A stretch of DNA of 64,000 bases. It comes from Nocardioides sp. zg-DK7169 (GTDB lineage: Bacteria; Actinomycetota; Actinomycetes; Propionibacteriales; Nocardioidaceae). The stretch spans positions 124,001 to 188,000 of the forward strand of contig NZ_JABJRA010000007.1 of the NCBI RefSeq assembly GCF_013155365.1, written 5' to 3'. The first letter of the stretch is position 1; every line of letters starts with the position of its first letter. Below are positions 14,837 to 22,825 of this stretch, piece after piece. Made by a program: the position numbers and the translations under genes. The notes below the pieces were generated by a model, which had not been told where the DNA came from, ran no database searches, and saw nothing but the letters and a program-made list of their open reading frames with translations.

Positions 14837-16084
14837 GTGCCAGTCATGCAAGCGCACGAGGTCTACAAGGTCTTCGGGCGCCGGCCCGAGCGCGCCGTGG
14901 AGCGGCTGCGCGCCGGCGCGACCCGCGAGGAGCTGCGCGAGGAGGGGTTGACCGCCGCGGTCATCGACGCCTCGTTCGACGTGGCCGAGGGTGAGATCTT
15001 CGTGGTCATGGGGCTGTCCGGGTCCGGCAAGTCCACGCTGATCCGCATGGCCAACGGGCTGGTCCTGCCGACGGCGGGCTCCTTCGAGATCGCGGGGGAG
15101 GACCTCACCCGGCTCGACGCGCGCCGGTTGCGCGCCGTACGCCGCGAGAAGGTGAGCATGGTCTTCCAGCACTTCGCGCTCCTGCCGCACCGCACGGTCG
15201 GCGAGAACGCGGCGTACGGGCTGCGGATCAAGGGGGTCAACCGCGCCGACCGCGAGCGCCGGGCCGAGGAGGCCCTGGAGCTGGTCGGCCTCGGCGGCTG
15301 GGGCGGCCACCTGCCCGGTGAGCTCTCCGGCGGCATGCGCCAGCGCGTCGGCCTGGCCCGGGCACTGGCCGCCGGCACCGACGTGATGCTGATGGACGAG
15401 GCGTTCAGCGCCCTCGACCCGCTGATCCGCCGCGAGATGCAGGACCAGCTCATCGAGCTGCAGCACCGGCTGGGAAAGACGATCCTGTTCATCACCCACG
15501 ACCTCAACGAGGCCATGCGCCTGGGCAACCGGATCGCGATGATGCGCGACGGGCGCATCGTCCAGGTCGGCACCGCGGAGGAGATCCTCCACGACCCGGC
15601 CAACGACTACGTCGCCGCGTTCGTCCAGGACGTCGACCGCACCCGGGTGCTGACCGCCGCGTCGGTGATGGAGCAGCCGGTCGCGGTCGTCGGCGCCGAC
15701 AGCGGGCCGCGTGCCGCCCACCGGCTGATGCGCGAGCACCAGACGGCCGCCCTGATGGTGGTCGACCGGGACCGCGGCCTGCGCGGCATCGTCACCGAGG
15801 ACGACGTGGCCGCTGCGCTGGAGCGCGGCGAGACCGCACTGCTGCCGCTGCTGAAGGCGGCCGTGACCGTGGGTCCCGACGTGGCGGTCGCGGACCTGTT
15901 CGCGGCGTCCGCGGGGAGCGCCACGGCGCTCGCCGTGATCGACCGCGACGCCCGCCTGCTCGGCGTGATCCCCCGGGTCACCCTGCTGAGCGCGCTGGGA
16001 GCGATGAGCAACGACGACGCCGTCGGCAGCACCGGGGAGATCCCGGTCGTGGCTGCGGCGCCCACGACGGAGGGAGTCCGATGA
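14837..16084 (+). CDS. proV: Glycine betaine/proline-type ABC transporter ATP-binding protein
   Basis: A 415-residue ABC ATPase of the OpuAA/ProV type. Walker A is GLSGSGKST, with Q-loop VFQHFALLPHRT, signature LSGGMRQRVGLARAL, Walker B VMLMDEAFSALDPL and switch His FITHDLNEAMRLG. The N-terminal KVFGRRPERAVERLRAG extension is typical of this subgroup. After about residue 280 there is a CBS-pair regulatory region (MREHQTAALMVVDRDRGLRGIVTEDDV) that senses ionic strength in relatives. GTG 14837 is favoured because GAGGAG lies 10 nt upstream; ATG 14816 or 14846 are alternatives. It overlaps the permease gene (ATGA). Its role is energising uptake of compatible solutes during osmotic stress. Confidence 0.9.
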   Translation: MPVMQAHEVYKVFGRRPERAVERLRAGATREELREEGLTAAVIDASFDVAEGEIFVVMGLSGSGKSTLIRMANGLVLPTAGSFEIAGEDLTRLDARRLRAVRREKVSMVFQHFALLPHRTVGENAAYGLRIKGVNRADRERRAEEALELVGLGGWGGHLPGELSGGMRQRVGLARALAAGTDVMLMDEAFSALDPLIRREMQDQLIELQHRLGKTILFITHDLNEAMRLGNRIAMMRDGRIVQVGTAEEILHDPANDYVAAFVQDVDRTRVLTAASVMEQPVAVVGADSGPRAAHRLMREHQTAALMVVDRDRGLRGIVTEDDVAAALERGETALLPLLKAAVTVGPDVAVADLFAASAGSATALAVIDRDARLLGVIPRVTLLSALGAMSNDDAVGSTGEIPVVAAAPTTEGVR

Positions 16085-16998
16085 GCTGGGAGCAGACCGA
16101 CACCGGGGTGCCGCGGATCCCCTTCGGCGAGTGGGTCGACGAGGGCTTCGACTGGGTCACGAACACCCTCGGCGGGTTCTTCGACACCGTCGCCGACGTG
16201 ACGGACACGCTGACGAACGGCCTCGCGGACCTGCTCAACACCCCGCCCGCGCTGGCCCTGGCGGTCGTGCTGGCGCTGCTGGCCTGGCTGGTGCGCGACT
16301 GGAAGCTCGCGCTGACCTCGCTGCTCGGCCTGCTCTTCGTGGCCGGCGTCGACCAGTGGGAGAACGCGATGGACACGCTGGCCCTCGTGACGGTTGCGAC
16401 GCTGGTCGCGCTGCTCGTGGCCATCCCCACCGGGATCCTGGCGGCGGGGTCGCCCCGGGTCAGCCGGGTGGTGCGCCCGGTGATGGACCTGATGCAGACG
16501 ATGCCCGCCTTCGTGTGGCTGGTGCCCGTCGTGTCGCTGTTCGGCATCGGCGTCTCGGGTGCCGTCGTCGCGACCGTGATCTTCGCGCTGCCGCCGGGCG
16601 TGCGCCTGACCGAGCTCGGCATCCGCCAGGTCGACCCCGAGGTGGTTGAGGCGGGCCACGCCTTCGGTGCCACGCCGGGCGAGATCCTGCGCGGGATCCA
16701 GCTCCCGCTCGCGCTGCCGACCGTCATGGCCGGTGTCAACCAGGTGATCATGCTCGCCCTGTCGATGGCGGTGATCGCCGGTCTCGTCGGCGGTGGTGGC
16801 CTGGGCGGCGTGGTGACCAGCTCGATCGCCAGCCTCAACATCGGGCTCGGCTTCGAGGCCGGCCTGTCGGTGGTCGTGCTCGCGGTCCTCCTGGACCGCG
16901 TGACCTCCGCGTTCAGCGACAACACCCCGCGCCCGCAGCGCCTGGGCGCGTCGTTCCTGCGGCGCTCGCCGAAGACCCCCGAACCCGCCGTCGCCTGA
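16081..16998 (+). CDS. proW: Glycine betaine/proline-type ABC transporter permease
   Basis: A 305-residue ProW/OpuAB-type permease. A soluble N-terminal tail is followed by membrane segments starting with LALAVVLALLAWLV. The EAA-loop region is ELGIRQVDPEVVEAGHAFGATPGEILRGIQLPLALPTVMAGVNQVIMLALSMAVIAGLVGGGGLG, which is diagnostic of the quaternary-amine permeases (MAVIAGLVG-G-GLG). It overlaps the ATPase gene by 4 nt and is followed 71 bp later by the binding-protein gene. The C-terminus ends in an Arg-rich tail. It forms the membrane channel of a betaine/choline/proline importer. The exact solute is not determinable from the sequence. Confidence 0.92.
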   Translation: MSWEQTDTGVPRIPFGEWVDEGFDWVTNTLGGFFDTVADVTDTLTNGLADLLNTPPALALAVVLALLAWLVRDWKLALTSLLGLLFVAGVDQWENAMDTLALVTVATLVALLVAIPTGILAAGSPRVSRVVRPVMDLMQTMPAFVWLVPVVSLFGIGVSGAVVATVIFALPPGVRLTELGIRQVDPEVVEAGHAFGATPGEILRGIQLPLALPTVMAGVNQVIMLALSMAVIAGLVGGGGLGGVVTSSIASLNIGLGFEAGLSVVVLAVLLDRVTSAFSDNTPRPQRLGASFLRRSPKTPEPAVA

Positions 16999-17069
16999 CG
17001 CGGCGGCCGTCCCCGGCGCGGCTCGGGCGCCCGGGCACACCTGATGGACGAACGAGAGAGAGACGACGA

Positions 17070-17978
17070 ATGAAGCGCACGAAGGTGACACGAGCAGTCG
17101 GAATGATCGCGGGCCTGCTGGCCCTCTCCACCACGGCGGTGGCCTGCGGCTCCGAGGACGGAGACGCCGGGAACGGCGGGGACTCCGCCGACAAGAGCAT
17201 CACCCTGGGCATCATCCCGTCGTGGACCGACGGACTCTCCACGGCGTACCTGTGGAAGAACGTCCTGGAGGGCGAGGGCTACGAGGTCGAGATCAAGGAG
17301 ATCGCCGAGGCGGCGCCGCTGTACACCGGTGTGGCCAAGGGTGACATCGACGTCTACCCCTCGGCGTGGCCGCAGGTCACGCACGCCTCCTACATGGAGG
17401 AGTACGGCGACGACCTGGAGGACCTCGGCGCCTACTACGACTCCGCCAAGCTCACGCTGGCCGTGCCGGAGTACACCGACATCGACTCCATCGCGGACCT
17501 GACCGGTGCGGCCGACCGCTTCGGTGGCCGGATCGTCGGCATCGAGCCCGGTGCGGGTCTCACGAAGGTGACCCAGGAGAGCGTGATGCCGGGCTACGGC
17601 CTCGACGACTACGAGCTGGTCACCTCCTCCACCACCGCGATGCTGGCCGAGCTGAAGTCGGCGACGAAGGCGGAGGAGGACATCGTGGTGACGCTGTGGA
17701 AGCCGTTCTGGGCCAACTCCGAGTTCCCGGTCAAGGAGCTCGAGGACCCCGAGGGCGCGCTCGGCGAGGCGGAGACGCTCAATGCGATCGCGACCGAGGG
17801 CTTCGCCGAGGAGCACCCGGAGCTGGCGGAGATGTTCGGCAACTTCAAGCTCGACGACGCGGCGTACGGCGCGCTGGAGAACCTCGTGGTCAACGAGTAC
17901 GGCTCCGGCAAGGAGGAGGAGGCGATCGAGGCCTGGCTCGAGGAGAACCCGGACTTCGTGGACTCCCTCAAGGGCTGA
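17070..17978 (+). CDS. proX: Glycine betaine-type substrate-binding lipoprotein
   Basis: A 302-residue OpuAC/ProX-family binding protein. The signal peptide MKRTKVTRAVGMIAGLLALSTTAVAC ends in a lipobox Cys, followed by an acidic linker, so it should be a membrane-anchored lipoprotein. The mature part begins ITLGIIPSWTDGLSTAYLWKNVLEGEGYEVEIKE, and VTLWKPFWANSEFPVKELEDP contains aromatic residues of the sort that build the quaternary-ammonium cage. It is the last gene of the transporter operon and is followed by a strong bidirectional terminator. The short repeat CTGAGCACGAC occurs twice between its stop and that hairpin. Confidence 0.92.
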   Translation: MKRTKVTRAVGMIAGLLALSTTAVACGSEDGDAGNGGDSADKSITLGIIPSWTDGLSTAYLWKNVLEGEGYEVEIKEIAEAAPLYTGVAKGDIDVYPSAWPQVTHASYMEEYGDDLEDLGAYYDSAKLTLAVPEYTDIDSIADLTGAADRFGGRIVGIEPGAGLTKVTQESVMPGYGLDDYELVTSSTTAMLAELKSATKAEEDIVVTLWKPFWANSEFPVKELEDPEGALGEAETLNAIATEGFAEEHPELAEMFGNFKLDDAAYGALENLVVNEYGSGKEEEAIEAWLEENPDFVDSLKG

Positions 17979-18025
17979 GCACGACCGCCTCGGATGAAAT
18001 CCTGAGCACGACGCACTGAGACACC

Positions 18026-18066
18026 GAACGGCCCCCGACCCGGATCATCCGGGTCGGGGGCCGTTC
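18026..18066. terminator. Bidirectional terminator hairpin between proX and the NCS2 permease
   Basis: A perfect 19-bp stem (18026-18044 with 18048-18066) and a 3-nt loop, with GAACGG/CCGTTC ends. It lies between convergent genes and can terminate both. Confidence 0.9.
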
Positions 18067-18083
18067 GTCGTGGCGGGACCGGA

Positions 18084-19358
18084 TCAGGCCGGGGCGAGCG
18101 GCTCCGGCTCGTCGCCGCGCAGGCGGCCGAGCAGCACCATGCCGTGGTAGAGCACGATCGCGGCCAGGGTGCCCAGGGTGATGCCGGTGAAGGTCATGTC
18201 GCCGGCGTTGAGGGTGAGGTCGCCGATGCCGATGATCAGGGCGGCGGCGGCCGGGAACTGGTTGACCGGCTTGGAGAAGTCCACGCCGTTGTCCACCCAC
18301 ATCTTCACGCCGATCAGGCCGATCAGGCCGTAGAGCGCCACCGTCACGCCGCCGAGCACGCCGGCGGGGATGGTGTTGAGCACGGCGCCGACCTTGGGGG
18401 AGAGGCTGAGCAGCACCGCGACCACGCCGGCCACCCAGTAGGCGGCGGTGGAGAAGACCCGGGTCGCGGTCATGACGCCGATGTTCTCGCCGTACGTCGT
18501 GGTGGCCGAGCCGCCGCCGAGCCCGGCCAGGCCGGTGGCGACGCCGTCGGCGAGCAGCGCGGTGCCGGTGCGGTCGTTGATCGAGGGGTCTCCGACCAGG
18601 TGGGCGACGCTGCGCACGTGGCCGACGTTCTCGGCGATCAGCACGAAGACGACGGGCAGGAACATCGGGATGACCGACCAGGTGACGCTGGGGCTGGTGA
18701 ACTCCGGCAGGCCGAACCAGTCGGCGTCCTTCACGGCGGTGAAGTCCAGGTCGCCGGCCAGGGCGGTCGCGACGTAGCCGACGACGACGCCGACCAGGAT
18801 CGACAGGCGCGCGATCATGCCGCGGAAGGCCGCGGCGACCACGCAGATGGTGCCCAGCGTGAGGGTCGCGATCCAGGGCGCCTGCGCGAAGTTGCTCGTC
18901 GCCGTGCCGCCCAGGTTGAAGCCGATGAGGGCCACGATCGCGCCGGTGACCACCGGCGGCATCAGCGCGTCGATCCAGCGGGTGCCGGTCGCGGTGACGA
19001 CGGCGCCGACGACGGCGAGCAGCCCGCCGGTGACCAGGATGCCGAACAGTGCGGCGCCCATGCCGTGGTCGCCCATCGCCGCACCGATCGGCGCGATGAA
19101 GGCGAAGGAGCTGCCGAGGTAGCTGGGCAGCCGGTTGCGGTTCAGCACGAGGAACAGCAGCGTGCCGAGACCCGAGAAGAACAGGGTGGTGGTGGGCGGG
19201 AACCCGGTGATGACCGGCACCAGGAACGTCGCGCCGAACATCGCGACGACGTGCTGGGCGCCGAAGCCGAGGGTGCGCGGCCACGAGAGCCGCTCCTCGG
19301 GGCGGACGATGGCGTCCGTGGCGACGGTGCGGCCGTCGCCGTGCAGGGTCCAGGGCAT
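18084..19358 (-). CDS. Uracil/xanthine-type NCS2 nucleobase permease
   Basis: A 424-residue NCS2 (UraA/PyrP-like) permease with about 14 membrane segments. Typical pieces are GFGAQHVVAMFGATFLVPVITG (TM1), FSGLGTLLFLVLNRNRLPSYLGSSFAFIAPI (TM3 region), PVVTGAIVALIGFNL and the substrate-site segment VFVLIAENVGHVRSV, plus LADGVATGLAGLGGGSATTTYGENIGVMTATRVFS. In this family the ENVGH Glu and the GGSATTTYGEN stretch coordinate the nucleobase. ATG 19358 has GGAGGAG just upstream. It imports uracil or a xanthine-like base using a proton gradient. It stands alone and converges on the betaine operon. Confidence 0.93.
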   Translation of the reverse strand: MPWTLHGDGRTVATDAIVRPEERLSWPRTLGFGAQHVVAMFGATFLVPVITGFPPTTTLFFSGLGTLLFLVLNRNRLPSYLGSSFAFIAPIGAAMGDHGMGAALFGILVTGGLLAVVGAVVTATGTRWIDALMPPVVTGAIVALIGFNLGGTATSNFAQAPWIATLTLGTICVVAAAFRGMIARLSILVGVVVGYVATALAGDLDFTAVKDADWFGLPEFTSPSVTWSVIPMFLPVVFVLIAENVGHVRSVAHLVGDPSINDRTGTALLADGVATGLAGLGGGSATTTYGENIGVMTATRVFSTAAYWVAGVVAVLLSLSPKVGAVLNTIPAGVLGGVTVALYGLIGLIGVKMWVDNGVDFSKPVNQFPAAAALIIGIGDLTLNAGDMTFTGITLGTLAAIVLYHGMVLLGRLRGDEPEPLAPA

Positions 19359-19583
19359 CGTGAAGGTCTCCTCCTGGGCCACCGTACGCGCGAGCGGTGT
19401 GCCCGCGGGACTGTAGCCGGGCCGGGGATCGATCGGAACACGCTGGTCTGGCCCGCGTGGTCCCGCACACACCAAGCGGGCACGCGGTGACCTGGTTGCC
19501 GGGCTGACGGGGTTGTCCACAGGTGCTCTGACCTGCGAGAACGACTGTCCGGGACTGTCGGTGGTCGATGGTTGAGTAGGTCC

Positions 19584-20852
19584 ATGGAAGCACCTCGCCA
19601 GCCCCGATCCGGCCACCCGGTGGCCGCGGCGGTGGCCTGCGTCCACGAGGCCCTGGACGCGGTCGCGGAGGCGCCGGTGTGGTCACTGACCGAGGCCGAA
19701 GCCGGCGCGATGCTGCTGGAGCTGGGTGCCGAGATCGCCCGGCTGCAGGAGCTCCGTCTGCGGGTCGCCGCCCACGCCCACAGCGTCGAGGTAGGAGACG
19801 CGGTCGGTGCGACGAGCACCGCGAACTGGTGGGCGCACCAGTCGCGGCTGACCCGCCCGGAGGTCCACCGGTTGATGCGGGTTGCTCGGGCCCTCGACAC
19901 CGGCCACCACGACGGTGTCCGGGGCGCGTTGGCGGCTGGTCGGATCCACCTGGACCAGGCCCAGGTGATCATCGACGCCGTCGACGACCTGCCCGCCGAC
20001 CTGGTCGACGAGGAGATCCGGGCCAAGGCGGAGGAGTTCCTCCTCGAGCAGGCGAGCGAGCACGACGCGATCACCCTGCGTCGTCTGGCCAAGCGGCTGG
20101 TCGAGGTCGCCGCTCCCGAGCAGGCCGATGCCGCCGAGGCCGCCCGGTTGGAGCGTGACGAGGCCGCGGCGCGTGCCGCGGCCCGGCTGACGATGTCCGA
20201 CGACGGGCACGGCAAGACCCACGGCCGGTTCACCATCCCCACCCACCACGCAGCGATGCTGCGCGCTGCGCTCCTCGCCATCGCTGCTCCCAAGCACCAG
20301 CAGGCCGTCAACGGCGCCGGGGCCGTCGGCGCTGAGCGGCGGCCTGGGCCGGAGCGGCTCGGGCAGGCGTTCTGCGACTATCTCGAGCGCTACCCCGCCG
20401 ACAAGCTCCCCGACGCCGGGGGCGTGGCCGCCACCATCGTCATCACCATGCCCCTGGAGTCGCTGCTCGGCGGGCTGCGCGCGGCGCACCTGCACACCGG
20501 GGAGACCATCTCTGCTTCGGAGGCCCGCCGCCTGGCGTGCCAGGCGGGAATCGTGCCGGCAGTCCTCGACGGCCAGGGCCGCCCCCTCGACGTCGGGCGC
20601 AAGCGGCGGCTGCACACCAAGACCCACCGCGTCGCCCTCGCGCTGCGCGACGGCGGCTGCACGGCTGAGGGCTGCGACTGGCCACCGGGCCTGTGCCACG
20701 CCCACCACGACGTCCCCTGGTCGCGCGGCGGAGGCACCAGCGTGGCCAGCGGCCGGCTCCTCTGCCCCCGCCACCACGCCCGCGCCCACGACCCCGCCTA
20801 CGAGACCAAGCACCTCCCCGGCGGCAAGCTCACCTTCCACCGACGCTGCTAG
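19584..20852 (+). CDS. DUF222 / HNH endonuclease domain protein (13E12 family) no. 1
   Basis: A 422-residue member of the actinobacterial 13E12 repeat family. The N-terminal DUF222 region (about 10-300) includes STANWWAHQSRLTRPEVHRLMRVARALDTGHHDGVRGALAAGRIHLDQAQVIIDAVDDLP. The C-terminal HNH nuclease has GGCTAEGCDWPPGLCHAHHDVPWSRGGGTSVASGRLLCPRHHARAHD, with both Cys pairs for zinc and the HH/H metal site intact. The biological role of the family is not settled; a DNA-damage or mobile-element link is suspected. ATG 19584 is preferred over an upstream TTG. A TTGTCCACAG (DnaA-box-like) sequence lies 70 bp upstream, and no LexA-like box is visible. Confidence 0.88.
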   Translation: MEAPRQPRSGHPVAAAVACVHEALDAVAEAPVWSLTEAEAGAMLLELGAEIARLQELRLRVAAHAHSVEVGDAVGATSTANWWAHQSRLTRPEVHRLMRVARALDTGHHDGVRGALAAGRIHLDQAQVIIDAVDDLPADLVDEEIRAKAEEFLLEQASEHDAITLRRLAKRLVEVAAPEQADAAEAARLERDEAAARAAARLTMSDDGHGKTHGRFTIPTHHAAMLRAALLAIAAPKHQQAVNGAGAVGAERRPGPERLGQAFCDYLERYPADKLPDAGGVAATIVITMPLESLLGGLRAAHLHTGETISASEARRLACQAGIVPAVLDGQGRPLDVGRKRRLHTKTHRVALALRDGGCTAEGCDWPPGLCHAHHDVPWSRGGGTSVASGRLLCPRHHARAHDPAYETKHLPGGKLTFHRRC

Positions 20853-20989
20853 ACCGACCGGCCGTGCCTGACCGCGTGCGGCAGTAGGGCAGCGAGACGC
20901 GCGGCGGCCCGACGCCGAGCGAGAAGCCACCGAGCACTCGACATATATGATCTACGCTGCCCTTCGACCCCACGTCGTCGAGGAGACCA

Positions 20990-22699
20990 GTGACCGACAC
21001 CCGCTCCACCGCACCCGCCGCGGACCAGCCGCCCGGCACCCCCGAGGCGTCGAGCCTCTCGCCCAACCTGGGCCGCGCGCTCGTGCTGATCTCGGTGGCC
21101 CAGCTGATGCTGGTCCTCGACGGCACCATCACCAACATCGCGCTGCCGAGCATCTCCCGCGACCTCGGCATGACCGCGGCCGGGCTGACCTGGGTCGTCA
21201 CGATCTACGCGCTCACCTTCGGCGGCCTGCTGCTGCTCGGCGGGCGCCTGGGCGACCTGCTCGGGCGGCGGCGCACCTTCACGATCGGCCTGGGGGTCTT
21301 CGCCCTGGCCTCGCTGCTCGGCGGCTGCGCCACCGAGGGCTGGATGCTGCTGGGCGCCCGCGCGCTCCAGGGCGCCGGCGCCGCGCTCGCCTCCCCGGCC
21401 GCGCTGTCGCTGATCACCACCAACTTCCCGGCCGGTCCGGCGCGCAACAAGGCGATGGGCGTCTTCGCCGGGATGTCCGGCATCGGTGCCGCCGTCGGTC
21501 TGCTGCTGGGCGGGTTCCTGACCGGGATCGACTCGGTCTTCGGCTTCGAGGTCACCGGCTGGCGCCTCACCCTGTGGATCAACGCGCCCATCGGCCTGGT
21601 CGCCGCCCTGCTCGCGCCGCGCTGGCTCAGCGAGTCCGAGCGCAACCGCGCCCGTCTCGACGTGCCCGGCGCGCTCACCGCCACCCTCGGCCTGCTCGGG
21701 CTGGTCTACGGCCTCTCGCGCGCCGGCGAGGCCGAGCACGGCTGGGGCGACCCGTGGACGCTGGCCTCGCTCGCCGCCGGCGTCGCGCTGCTGGTCGCGT
21801 TCGTCGTCATCGAGCGCCGCGTCGCCGGCCCGCTGCTGCCGCTGCGGATCATCCTGGACCGCACCCGCGGCACCAGCTTCGCGGCCATGTTCTTCGCCGC
21901 CGGCGCGATGTTCGCGATGTTCTACTTCAACGGCCAGTTCGTGCAGCGCATCCTCGGCTACGAGCCCCTGCACACCGGCGTCGCGTTCCTGCCGTTCTCC
22001 GTCGGCGTGATGGTCGGCGCGGTGATCTCCTCCAAGCTCGTGGTCCGGTACGGCGTCCGCTACATCACCGGCACCGGCACCCTGATGGCCTCCGCGGCGC
22101 TCTACGGGTTCTCCCGCTACGAGGTCGACGACTCCCCCGCCGCGGTGCTGCGCAGCCTGGCGCCGGGTGCGGACCCGCTGGGCGCGGACGTGTCCTACTG
22201 GGCCTCGATCTTCCCGTTCCTCGTCCTCATGGGCGTCGGCATGGGCATGACCTTCGTGCCGATGACGCTCACCGCCGTCCACGCCGTACGCCGTGAGGAC
22301 GCCGGCGTCGGCTCCGGCGTGCTCAACACCGTGCAGCAGGTCGCCGGGGCGCTCGGCCTCGCGGTCCTGGGCACCGTGTCGCTGCACTTCGTCAACCGCA
22401 CCACCGAGGACGTCGAGGGCCCGCTCCGCGAGGGCCTCACCGCGGCCGGCCTCGACCCGGACGCCTCGGTGCCGGGCGGCAGCCTGAGCAACCTGGACGC
22501 CGCCCTCTACACCGCGACCTACACCGAGGGCGCCACGAACGCCCTCCAAGTCGCCGCGCTGTTGATGCTCCTCGCCTCGCTGATCATCTGGACCTTCCTG
22601 CGGATCAGCCCCGAGGACCTCGGTGGGCGGACGGCTCCGGAGGTGCCGGGGGTCCCGGAGGTGCCGGAGTCGCCGGAGGTCAAGCGCGCGGACGCCTGA
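20990..22699 (+). CDS. MFS drug/proton antiporter, DHA2 (14-TM, EmrB/QacA) family
   Basis: A 569-residue exporter. Motif C-like QLMLVLDGTITNIALPSISRDLG in TM1, motif A GGRLGDLLGRRRTFTIG after TM2, LLGARALQGAGAALASPAALSLI in TM4 and GWRLTLWINAPIGLVAALLAPRWL in TM6 define the DHA2 family. A Pro/Glu-rich cytoplasmic tail ends the protein. GTG 20990 has AGGAGACCA upstream. TATGAT (20946-20951) in the AT-rich block CATATATGATCTA is the likely -10, and its palindromic core CATATATG could also be an operator. No regulator gene is adjacent. It probably exports a lipophilic toxic compound whose identity is unknown. Confidence 0.92.
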   Translation: MTDTRSTAPAADQPPGTPEASSLSPNLGRALVLISVAQLMLVLDGTITNIALPSISRDLGMTAAGLTWVVTIYALTFGGLLLLGGRLGDLLGRRRTFTIGLGVFALASLLGGCATEGWMLLGARALQGAGAALASPAALSLITTNFPAGPARNKAMGVFAGMSGIGAAVGLLLGGFLTGIDSVFGFEVTGWRLTLWINAPIGLVAALLAPRWLSESERNRARLDVPGALTATLGLLGLVYGLSRAGEAEHGWGDPWTLASLAAGVALLVAFVVIERRVAGPLLPLRIILDRTRGTSFAAMFFAAGAMFAMFYFNGQFVQRILGYEPLHTGVAFLPFSVGVMVGAVISSKLVVRYGVRYITGTGTLMASAALYGFSRYEVDDSPAAVLRSLAPGADPLGADVSYWASIFPFLVLMGVGMGMTFVPMTLTAVHAVRREDAGVGSGVLNTVQQVAGALGLAVLGTVSLHFVNRTTEDVEGPLREGLTAAGLDPDASVPGGSLSNLDAALYTATYTEGATNALQVAALLMLLASLIIWTFLRISPEDLGGRTAPEVPGVPEVPESPEVKRADA

Positions 22700-22797
22700 G
22701 GTCGGGCGGGGCTACAGCGGGGGACGAGCGCGCCCTGTGAGGCGGACGGGTTCCCCAGTCCGAGCCGCGGCTGATTACCCCATTCTGCAGATGTCTC

Positions 22798-22813
22798 TCG
22801 AACGTCCGTTCGA
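22798..22813. promoter_or_regulatory. LexA/SOS-box-like palindrome
   Basis: TCGAAC-GTCC-GTTCGA is a perfect 6-4-6 inverted repeat. It fits the Gram-positive/mycobacterial SOS box CGAAC(N4)GTTCG. The -10 TAAACT (22815-22820) lies 1 bp downstream and the ATG of the HNH gene follows at 22826, so LexA binding here would block transcription. 13E12-family genes with LexA boxes are known in mycobacteria. Confidence 0.72.
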
Positions 22814-22825
22814 CTAAACTGAGGC

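Noticed and set aside
19513-19522. TTGTCCACAG, DnaA-box-like sequence before the first DUF222 gene
   Set aside because: A single copy with no cluster or AT-rich unwinding region, so there is no support for an origin.
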